Of a stretch of DNA of 64,000 nt, positions 22,973-35,200 are shown in pieces. The stretch lies in assembly GCA_905331475.1 (NCBI GenBank), contig CAJNYU010002706.1, positions 124,001 to 188,000 of the forward strand, in the 5' to 3' direction. Numbering within the stretch: position 1 is the first letter of the stretch; each line of letters starts with the position of its first letter. The notes under the pieces are model-generated. The model worked only from the letters and a program-made list of their open reading frames with translations, was not told the DNA's origin and did not search any database. The position numbers and the translations under genes are program-made. Origin of the DNA: Rotaria socialis. Taxonomy: Eukaryota > Rotifera > Eurotatoria > Philodinida > Philodinidae.

Positions 22973-25900
22973 AAGTGATGATGACGACGGCAGTAATTTA
23001 ATTCCGTCCAAACAGACAAAGATTTAGCGAAATGAGTTTTCGTGATCTAACATCAAAGTGTTATTTTCTTTTTCAAAGTGTACGCCTTACATTTTTGTTT
23101 TCTGAGCAACGTGTAAATCAGAGTGTATTTCGGAAACAGCAGGTGTTCTAGACATTTTGCTTTTGCTGTGTACACTTGCTGTTAGAAACACTGCTTTCAT
23201 CAAGTCCAGAATGAATTTCTATAAAACCACGACACCAATCCTGTCCAACATGGTATTATCAACATAAAAGAAACTTGTTTCCGTAAGATTGTTTGCGATG
23301 GCGCTGTACGCAATAAAATATATATTAAACAGTATATATAGCACACTGGCACATGAGAATTCTCTATCATGAATAAAGTTACAGTTAGGAGCTTTCTAAT
23401 TTCATACTGACACAAAAAAGAAATTTCAAGTAGAAATTTCTATGGTCAAGTTAGTTTGTGTTTAAATTAGAATATTTTGAAATATGACTAATACTTTTTA
23501 ATGACTATTGTTTGATTTCCATAATTCTTTCAAAGATGCTTAGCGACAAGAATATGTTCAATAATTAGATGCGCGGATAAATTCTCTAGTACGAAAATAC
23601 GAAAATTATCTTGTTAATTAATGGTATATATTATTGCAAATAAAGATTTTAAAATTTTTTAAGAATTTTGACTAAAACACTATAAATTTCAATCAATCTT
23701 GAAGTTTATAGTTTTTTTAAAGCAGATCAGTGATACCTATGCAACAGAAATACCAAGATATCATAATCATACTAAAATATATTAATACTCAGATGCTCAC
23801 ATTATGTATCAACTACCTTCACACACAGAAATAGATTTCTTACAGTTTTGCTATTTTGTATATTGCAAGTACTTTTTATATCTTTCACTATAAGTTAAAA
23901 GTGATTCAAAGACTAAGAAAAACAAAGCTTAGTATTCCTGTAAATCATTTAGATATATAATGAATCAAATACTTGGAGTTGAATTAGTCTGTATGTGAAT
24001 AGATTTTTCTCGTTTATTTCTTTATAACATAATAAAATTCATCAGTATGTTTGATAATTTTTTGTCGACAATCAAGATCAAGTGTAAAGAAAATCTGCTT
24101 ACATAACAATATACAGAAAACCCTGAAGACTTTCCTTCTGAGTACAAGTGTTCCAACCAATAAAAATCAACAATTATATGATTGGTGAAAAATCAAACCA
24201 TTGAAAAGTATTATTCGATATTGGTTGGTCTCATGCTGTGCTACTGTTTATTTATGTTCTTTCCAGAGACTTTGACACGATTCTCATTCCACATTGTGAT
24301 TGCATTTGCTTACTATCTGTCAATTTAAGCTATACATCATATTAAACAAAGCAGAAAACGAACTGATTTTTATCGTCACTAATAGTCTTCGGGTAAGCAA
24401 TAAATAACTTTCATCAACGTTCGATATTTTATTGAATAAAAGCAATGAGACCGCATTTTTCATGTATAGTAAATTAATATACTGCTGCTAGAATCCACAA
24501 AAATATTATTTTCTTGCAAAACGTCTTTATTTCATAGGTTGAATTGATAACAGAACAACTTGAGTTACTTGTTTAAATAGTACTCAACCTGAGAGTGTCA
24601 TTGTTCTTTTCATAGTACACATGAGAAGAACAGCTTTTTTTTGTCTTTCATTTAAAAGAATATAGCTAGTATATAAGCGGAATATAGATTATCTATTTTT
24701 GTCATTGGACGCTCATTCTTCATTGGTGATTTGTTCATGTTGACGAAAAACATTCACATTACGAGAGAACAGCAAAACAACTATGCAAGTACATGTATAT
24801 GAATACTTCCAAATAGACATCTGTTTCATTAATATGACTCATTTCCTGTTACTATCACATATTGACAACGCTGAAACGCTTTTGATTTATTTTCAAGCAT
24901 AAAAAGTCACCACACATGAATTAATTTTACTTGAAACCAGTTACTATGTTTAGATTCATGACAAGACTAATTTAAAACATTTAATAAATGTTCTTAATCT
25001 ATTAAAAACCACACCAATTCAATGTGACATAATCAATATGTCACTTTAAGTATTTGTTAGCCTGACTAACAGAAAAGATGATGCAAGATAAAGAATAAAA
25101 ATAAATCGATCAAACGAACATGCACACATTATTGCTAGTAGTCTACTATCTCCTATGAATTTGTATTTGGCAAAAAAGAAAAGCTGTTCGATGATGAAAA
25201 GAAATTCAAGGCATACAAAGAAAGAAAAGGATCATCAACGACTAAGCCGAAAAAAGAGGAGGAGGAAGAAGAAAAAGGCGAATAGGAAGAGCTGTTATAT
25301 TGAGCAATGGTCTTTCTATAGCATGTACTACGACAACTAACTGAGCTGTTACTATACTAGTCATGTAATAAAGGCCAGCAAAGCAGACAACTAAAAGAAC
25401 GGAGAAGAAAGAATTGATAGTCGTGAGGCATCGCCGTCTTCAAGAATTTAATAAATTGTTAGTCGTCGCCGTCGTTGTGGCGAAGTCAAAAGGACAAACG
25501 ATATAATTGAAGTAGTATAGATAATCGTAAATGACACAGAAAAATCGGTCAGTATCATGGAGACAAGCATGAAAACTTCACATCTGATGTCATTTTTTTC
25601 ATAGATAGCGTTCACATTTTATCGATCAATTATCTGTTTTTTTTTTGTCTCTATTTATTCATCTTTTAGTTAGTCAGTTAATATGTCTTCACCGTTAACC
25701 TTCTATGTATATAAAAAGAGAACAAAATACGACATATCTCACGCGTGCATTTAGATTTTATTTATAGAGATTTTTTACGCACATCATCAATCAATATGAC
25801 CGCAAATAATAATCAAGTTTAGACGCGAGACAGAAAGAAGATATGTTATTAGTGAATGGGGGAACAAAATAAGTTGATCGTTGATAAAACAAAAGATGAG

Positions 25901-26206
25901 TGAACATACATGCTGACCGTAGCCTCTGCTACAAATCATGAACATTGATGATGAGCAGACAGTTTTGGCTTATTTATGTTTATGTATATATATGTATGTG
26001 TCTACGATGATTTTGTTTCTTTCAGAGAATATGTTGATGCTTCAAGAACAACTACTTACACACGACGACGAGAAAATAATTATTTCGTTTAAATAATGGC
26101 AGCGATACAATATAACTGTTGTCTTTTCTCTCTCGCATCCGGCCACAACAAAAATCAATAGTTAAAAAGCTTGACCAAAACAAAACAAAAAAGCAAACCA
26201 AATACT
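22973..26206. other. Spacer and probable 5' region of the FARP gene
   Basis: AT-rich to about 25100. From 25150 to 26200 it is purine-rich and less AT-rich, as in a 5' UTR or promoter. A T-rich acceptor (ttctttcag ending 26025) lies 181 bp before the FARP start, so a leader exon or trans-splice site is possible. No other gene is seen. Confidence 0.4.
25708..25717 (+). promoter_or_regulatory. Candidate TATA box for FARP
   Basis: TATATAAAAA in a moderately GC-mixed region about 490 bp upstream of the FARP start codon. Placement relative to a transcription start is unverified. Confidence 0.3.
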
Positions 26207-29200
26207 ATGACTTCATCGGTAACAAAAACCAAAACTGGCAAACAAATCTCATGCAAAGTTCATATGCTCGATGATCAAGATTTACCATTTCATATTGATG
26301 TAAGTAGAAAATTGTTGGTGAAAGAACGCTGTGATGTATGCATCGAACATCGTCAATCATGACAACAATCGATGCTATGATATAATTGCCAAAACAACTG
26401 TAGAATGTGATAGATAGGCGAGGTTAATTGTTGAGTACGTTCGTACTTGTCTATCATCATTGCTCGTCCAGTTAATGACAATGATGAAATCTAGGTTATT
26501 ATCACAACTTAATCATATATGTTTATTCTATACATGCGTGCACAATTGATTGATTGATTGATTGATTGATGAATGAATGGATGGAATTCATAATGAAATA
26601 TTGTTCATTTCCTTTTTAGCCAAAAGCTACTGGTCAAGATTTATTAAATACGATCTGTAATAATATCGATTTACTCGAAAGAGATTATTTTGGTTTAGAA
26701 TATCTTGACAGTCATCGAAATGTTGTATGTTTGATTATTAATAGTAATAATATGATATTTGAATACTCTTTGATATAATTAGTGTTGGCTTGAATCAGAT
26801 AAACCAATTCTTAAACAAGTTTCAGAAACAAAATTTTCATTCTGTGTTAAATTTTACACACCGGACCCAGGACAATTGGAAGAAGAATTTACTAGGTATA
26901 TTATGCATACACTAATAATTTTGAGACCTAAAATTATTCTTCATATGATTTTCTTTTATTTCAAGATATCTTTTTGCATTACAAATCAAACGTGATCTTG
27001 CTGTTGGTGCATTACTATGCAGTGATAATACCGCTGCTTTACTTGCTTCATACATTGTTCAAGGTAGAGAAATCATTTTTTATTAATTTTTTTTATCTGC
27101 TTTGTTTTAATGTTGAATTCTAGCGGAAATTGGTGATTATCTCGATTCATATAATAATAATCCAAGTTATTTTAATAATCGTAAATGTTTTCCTCATCAA
27201 ACAGCGGAACATGAAATTCGCATAATGAATTTTCATAAAAATCATCTGTAAGTAACACACAACAACAACAACAACAACAAAAATAGATAAGTCTCTATAA
27301 AAAATATAAATCTATTCATATTTAAAGTGGTCAATATCCAGCTGATGCTGATCTGAATCTACTCGATATATCACGTAAAGTTGAATTGTATGGCATAAAA
27401 ATGCATCCAGCTAAAGATCACGAACAAGTTCATCTTAATTTATCTGTTGCACATATGGGCATACTTGTTTTTCAAAATATAACAAAAATCAATACATTTT
27501 CATGGGCAAAAATTCGTAAATTAAATTTTAAACGTAAAAAATTTCTAATTAAATTACAACCTGAAGGATATGTAAGAGATTTAATATAATTGATTTATTG
27601 GCTAGTAGAAAGAAAGAAAATTTTGTTTTTCTTCTATAATTTAAGGGTTATTATAAAGATACAGTTGAATTTTACTTTGATACACGTGATGAATGCAAAA
27701 ATTTTTGGAAAAAATGTATTGAATATCATGCTTTTTTCCGTTGTGTTACTATTCAACGTTTACATCGTTCAAAAAAGAAATTACTAGCAGGCGGCTCATC
27801 ATTTCGTTATCATGGTCGTACACAAAAAGAAATTACTGAATATGCACGTGAAAATTATACTAAAAATCGATCCTTTACGCGGTAAAGAAAAAACTAGATT
27901 AAAAACAACAACAACAAGAGTTTTCTCATGTTGTTTTGATTTTTCAGATCTTATTCAAATACACGTGCAGTTGCACCAATAGTTAATCGATCGCATCGTT
28001 CACCTGGTTCAACAATAAAAACATCTGAAACAATTGAATCTGTTCGTCATCATAAAACTCAAACAGGTCTTACAGGAGATACAGCGAATGTTTATCAACA
28101 AGTTTATTGTGATGACTCTTCCACACATGGTAGTCGAACATTAGATTCTAAATATAGTCGAGATAGATATGATTTATCTGACGAACAAAATACTGATGAA
28201 GATGAAGACGAACTTATACAAAAATCAACTAATGGTTTATCATCATCGTCGCCAACAAATATTGGTAGAAGTAGTGAGCCATCTCATGCTGATGAAAGAC
28301 ATAGCCCATTAATTCAGCATCCAATTGATCAAGTAGATAAAGGTAAACTAAGAAAAATTTCAATATGCGATAGGATTCAAAAGTAAGAATTTCTAATTAA
28401 AGTTTGTAATTACGATGCTTATGAAGTATGTTGAGTAACGAAGAAGTTATATTGCAGTATAATCATAGTTTCAGGCTTTTTAATGAACTTCAGCATGTCT
28501 AACGGCAATTAGAAACAAGCTGATCCATGACTAAGAAGGGAAATATATAGATTACGAATATATTTTTATCTAAATCTTAAGCTAACAGTAAGAATACTGT
28601 TATATCTTGTGACTTGGGAATAAAGGTGCATAATGTTTGAAGGGACTTCTTCATGGATATAATATGCGCTTTTCAATTTATTTTTTATTAAAAACAAAAC
28701 GTGTACTAGGAATTAAAAATTCACAAATCAAATAGTAATAACTCTAATAGAAAGAATAAAACTAAGTCCAAATAAATAATTCAATTGAGTCATCTTGAAT
28801 GATAAGAAATATTGTTTTCTTATGAGAACTACATCTTTTTGTGTACTCAAAAAGTGAGTACACTAGATTCGGTCAGTGTGTCCGGTCGCTAACACGATAA
28901 CTCTTGAAAGCCTCATCCAATTGTCTTGAAATTTTTTACACAGAATGATCTCATCAATATCTCAGTCGAGCTCGAAAATGAGAAGGATCTATCAAGAAAT
29001 GGCTGAGTTATCGAAAAAATTCTCATTATTGACCAAACCATCCGTGAGGGAGGGGTACAGGGTTTTTCCAAAAAAAATTTTTTTCTTAGAATTGTTCACA
29101 ACATATATAAATCGACTCAGTTTTTGCAGTACACGTAACAATTGGATGCGAATCCAATGTTTCCTCATTTATTTATTATTTTGTCTTAGTTGATAATGTC

Positions 29201-32200
29201 AAGAATTTGTACATGTGTGAGATTGATGAATACAACACATGCATTACTATATAACTCAACTGTTCGTTTATGTAAAGCAATCTATAGCCTCTAAAATACA
29301 TCTGGAGCTCTGAATATGTAAGGAAAGCTCGAATTTAAATTAGTCATTCAATGTCAACTAATACATGTTTGGATACTAGAATATTTATATCGTTTCCGTA
29401 TCATCTGAAAATTATATAGAACTCGTGTGCGCAATATTCATATAATAATATAATAGCAGAAAAGCATGTTACATGCTCTACTCAAAATGTAATTAATATT
29501 AATTTAATTAATTTTTTTTCTGTCCTATTGAAAAGAACCCGTTGATCATTTAATCACATTAGTTTGATAAATGATTAGCTCTATTGGCAAACATAGGACA
29601 GAAGAAAGAGTTCATTATTGTTTAAAAGAGACATTTGCGAATATTAAGATGATCAGTATCGAAAAAAGAAAATCTAGCACATGCAATCCATTATATATCA
29701 TTTATTCTTACAAGATAACTAGTTTTTCAATACGATATAGATTCTATTTTACATAATATTGGCCATAGAATTAATAAGCAACTCCTACGAAATATGAATT
29801 TGACATAACGAATACATCATCTTGTAAGAAAAAAATACATCGTACAACATACTATTTTGATCATTTTCAAAATCGTACATTATGGAATACATTAATCAAT
29901 ATTTTAGTGCATAGATAGGTATTCTCTTCAACAATCACTCTTAAAAATGTTTATTTTTGTTTCTAATAAAACTCATTCGAAAAACCTCACGGTGCTTGTC
30001 AAAGCAACTTTAGTCATGGCAAGAGTTATTAATTAGGTTGATAAATTGCGTAAATTAGCTGTGTTCTTTATTACAAATTATTTGTATCTTTCAAGCAGTT
30101 TCTATCGACCCGTATTACTGACAAGTACGAATATGTGAATAGCGCACGAGAAGGCAAAATTTTCAAATACGTATAGACGCGACACGCGTCATTCTATCAA
30201 TGAACTCCATATATTTTTTCCAACAAACTAATTTAATCATTAAAATAAATATGCTCCTTGTTCTTTGTTTTGTGCCATACAATTGAGCTTGTATATCTTC
30301 CCGTCAATACTTTTAAACTACAGATTGATGAGAAAAAAGATAACAAATGAATATACTGTTTTTTTTATATGATGTAGTCTTCTATAAGAATGGATTCCGT
30401 TATTTTTATTCATCTTTTTTCGTATGTTTCATTACAGCATCCGAAATAGACGGCACATTTATTGATAGCAGTGAGAAATTTCTTTTTCTATGATGAGTCG
30501 ATTCAATTCGTCACTGTGAATAGTACGCATATTTTTTATGGATCTATATTTACATGCGATCAATGTCTTCTATGTCTTGCACTACACTATAAATAAATAA
30601 AATTGTATTCATCATTTTTCTATTACTTTTATTACAGAAGATTCAGTAACTTCTTTGTCGATATCAACAAGTCTACCGAAATCACAACAACATCGCCAAC
30701 AGATCAGTGGATTTATTAATAACCATCGACCAGTACCATCTATGACAAGTAGTACACCAATAAGAAAATCATCAACAAGTGAGCAACAAGTAGCTTCAAC
30801 AACAACACATCGGTCAAGTGTTGGCAAACCAACAACACTTATAAATCATAACAATACTGATACTCAAAGTCCAACTAAAACGTAAATACTTATACATAGA
30901 CGAGAATATTTCCTAATGGATTACATAAGAGAATTCTGAAGTATTAAACAGTTACATCTTTACTAAAATGTGAATATCCCAGAGAGAACCTTACAAAAAG
31001 TATGTCGATCAATATTTTCAGAAATATTTAAGAATTTATCGTACAATAAATAAGTTTTGCACATGAGTGTTTCTGTTAGAGAATCTAACCGATATTGATA
31101 TAATCTTTTAGGATCTTATGTACTTTGATAAGTACACGTCAAACTCAATAAAATGATGTCTTTTGTTGTATATGGCTTAAACGATTCGCAAATTGATTGA
31201 TAGAAATACAACTTATTTCTTTTAAGGTCTTCCGTGGATGACAATGTGCTTCTATCTGTATCATCTTCACATATTTCGACACAATCAGCAAACAAAATTG
31301 AAGAAATAGTTATCGATAATAATAAGGTAAATGATTAAAAATATTCGAGAAGAAAAAGAACAACTTGATAGTTTTTGCTTCATTATAGACTCGAATTATA
31401 CCAATTATTCATGAATCTCGATCACCAACCGTACCTATCAATACAAATGAATCAAGAGCCGCTCTTATAGGTCAACAATCACGTATGTCTAGAACAAAGA
31501 ACCAAATAAATATTTTAGTTTTACGTAAAATCGATTTTCGGAAAACTCATATTTTTAACTGTCTATTTTAAAGTTTGCCTCTATATTGAACTTAGTTAGA
31601 CTGAATTTTATGCAAAAAAATATTCATGAACATCTATTCTTTTAAGATGTCATGTTCTGAAATAGGTTTGTTTAAAACTCCTGACTAGATTACTTTCTAT
31701 TATACCGATTAAAACTTGAATAGTGGAGCTTTGAGAAAACCGAGGAACTTCTATAAAAAAAACACTAATAGACGGCTTGACGACTTAGCTAAATAGCAAT
31801 AATAACCGACACATTTTTTGAGTTTTATTTAACGTTGATGCCATGCCTATGAGCAATCAAGAAATGAAATGGAAAGATGACACGAGAGCAATGTGGGTGA
31901 CGTACGTTTCGTCTCATCTCTTCCGAACACTGGTATGTGTACCGGGTGTTCGGAAATAATTTTATTCGTAAAAATTTAATTTATGACGGGAGTTCATAAA
32001 CACCTATGTACTGGAGATCGTAATAGACAGCAGGCAGATCGTAATGTGTTTGCCGGATGTTCGGAATAGAGTATTTTTGCTATATTTAATGCAACACCTG
32101 AAGATCGTAATAAACACCCTCGATAGTTCGGAAGAAAATTATAAGGGTACTCAAACGTGGAGTCCGTAAAAGAACTTATAAGGATACTGTAATTGATATA

Positions 32201-35200
32201 GACTTTCTGCTCTTATAGGCAATAATAGGTTGCATTTTTTATTACATCCATGATTATATAAATAGATGATTAATCTTTCTTTACCGATACTCCTTGTGCT
32301 ATAATCTCAGAAGTTGTTTCTAAGGGTATCATTTGATTAAAAACCAACAGTTGGCGAAAGCAACAACTGAGCAGGTTGCTCCTAAATCTTATTTACGTTC
32401 AACTCCAATATTGAATCGTCTTAGAGTTAGATTCAGCGATCATAGTACTGCTTCTTCGTCTTCATCTTGCACATTATCATCTCAATCTGATCTCATTGCT
32501 CCAACATCGAAAAATAAACAAATAGTCAGGTTCAAAAAACGTGTACATTCATCGAAGAATAAATAGAATGATGGTGTACATTAACACTAGAGTCATGAAT
32601 ATATGTGTATTTATTTTCTTTGAATAAAGCTAGTATCTTGTAACAGAAAGTATTGAAGGAATAAGGAGAATAATAACTAATACTAGAGTTATTGTAGTAA
32701 ACAGAAGTGCAATCGTAGTTGCTTGAATTCGCCGAAACGTTGACTATACGTGATTTTAGGTTACGCCTATAGCGTATCGCTTCATATTTTCTCACAGGGG
32801 AAACAAAACCTGAACATACTTGCAAAAATCGTGGCGTCTTTTTTTATTACAGCTTTCATGTCTTCGTCATTACGAACATCCGGACATTCTGATTACGATC
32901 TCCAGTCAAATTATGATGTTCGTAAAGAGAAAAATTTACATAGAGTTCAGAATTAATTCTGAAAATAGCTTTTTCAATGGTTATATCCTATGAAAAAGCT
33001 ATTGCCAGAATTGATTCCGAACTCTTCCACAGGGTTCACTTCGAGTACCCTGTATTTTTGTTGTAATTCATTTACGAACTCCGTTCCGAACACCATGTCT
33101 TTTTTTTCATGCCAGTAGATCGTAAAAAAAAGGTGACATGAAGTGTCATTTTTCCAACAATGCTTCCTCGTGAAATATTCACTTTATTATCTCTGATTGA
33201 TTAGTATTCTTAAATTCATATACAAGGAATATTTTGAATCTATTTTGTTCAATTAGCTCTAGATATGTAATAGTACCAAAAATATAGGAGGAAAAAAATG
33301 GGATGAAACTTTGTCTCGTCACTCCTTCTCTGACTAGTCAACTTGTGAATAAAAAGTTTCAAAAATGATTTTCATTTAGCATCCCGACTAATTTCATCAG
33401 CATCTTATGCAATGAGTCCTCCGTTTGCAGGCATTCCAGTAAGATTTTCTTTTCATTATACTACCTCATTTATACAATAAAACTAAAACGTCTAGTTAGC
33501 AGTTGGCACTATTCCTTCATCATCATCATCAATAATACTTCCAACAACTGTTTCATCAACAATGATAATATCGCCTATTCATGATCGATCATTTTATATT
33601 TGTAAAGAGTTATTAATGACTGAACGAACATATAGAAACGATATGGGAGTTATTGCTGAAAATTTTCGTCGTGAAATAATGCTTGTTCTGAATCAGCAAC
33701 AAGATTTATATATGGACGAAGAATATAATTTTGAAAATGAAACATTAATTCATTTGTCTGATATTTTATTTACACATTTATTACCTGTTTACAAATTTCA
33801 TTTACATTTTCTTCGACAACTTGAACAAAGAATGGCGATTTGGTACTAAAAATACAATGAATTCTATATAACATGTGTTGAAAAAACTTATTTTTAGGGA
33901 AACTCGATCCGTACCGGGCAATGATTATTATAATTCTGAGAAGATCAATTCAAATATTGGAGATTTAATTATGAATTTAGTTGAGATTTTACCGGTAAAT
34001 TTAGGAATCTTGTACACGTATTTTTTTCTAACTGATTTTTTGTTTTAAATAGAGATATGAACTTTATATTGAAAATTATGATTGTTTATTAACAGAACTT
34101 GAATATGTTCTTAAACATAATCGACGTTTTGATATGATTTACAAAGAATTTGAATCAGAAAAACTGTGTTATTTATCCTTAATATCATTTTTAACTAAGC
34201 CACTACAACGACTATTACATTATGAATATTTACTTGAAAGTATGATGTTTTTTTTGTTTATTACTTGTACATACATTATTTCATATATGCATATTTTAGA
34301 ATTACTTATTTGTTATAAAAATCATACTCATGAAAGTGAATATCAAGATTGTTATGGAGTTTTTATTAAAATTCAAGATCTGATCGAAAATTTTACTGAT
34401 TCATTAACAATAATAGTATGATAATTTGTCTATTCTATAGAACTAACATAAGACATACGAAAAAGTATTGTTTTTTTTATGATATTAGGAATAGCATTTC
34501 ACGTAATAGTTAATGTTGTGTCTATGGATTTTGTTTAATAGATTCAAAGAAAGTAACACCGAATCGATACTAGAGAACGGTTAGAAAACTATTCTCATGG
34601 GATATAGAAAATAATATATGTTTAAACTTTCCAGTTGATGATTTTTCGGTTATCTTAACAACTAGTCGATGATCATAGCCTTACCATCTTTCTAAAAGCT
34701 ATTTTAAGAATTTTTTTATATAATATTAATGATTAGAAAGTACTACTTACTTAATAGTGAGATGTGATTGATATAAAGTATTTGATTGTAAATTGACAAT
34801 TTTGGTCATAGTCTATGATAGTTCAAGTTTTTACACTTGTATTGCACATTCTATTTACTCTGATAAAGTTTTATCTATCGAAAAACCAAAGTTCCCACGT
34901 TTTTTGACTACTCTCACTAACATGATGATTCGTTTTTTCATTTATCCAAATAAATCAGTTTTTACATAGATTTTGACGATTATTTCAAATATTTGTTGCA
35001 ATTTTATCATGCCCGCTAGATTCTAATTAGTATAAATAAGTTTCTTTTTGATATGTTCTCAATATGCAAAAATATAATAACTATTAACAGTGTCGCCTGT
35101 TATTTTTTGTAGTTATCCTATAAGTGATAGAACTGTTTAGAATGTTGAAATATATGAATATTAGTTGTGTATCACGATTGTAGAATTTCAGAATAGGCAC

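Noticed and set aside
22702..23027. Overlapping ORFs of about 100 codons on both strands
   Set aside because: Both are produced by the stop-poor, GC-richer inverted repeat of the foldback element; neither resembles a protein family.
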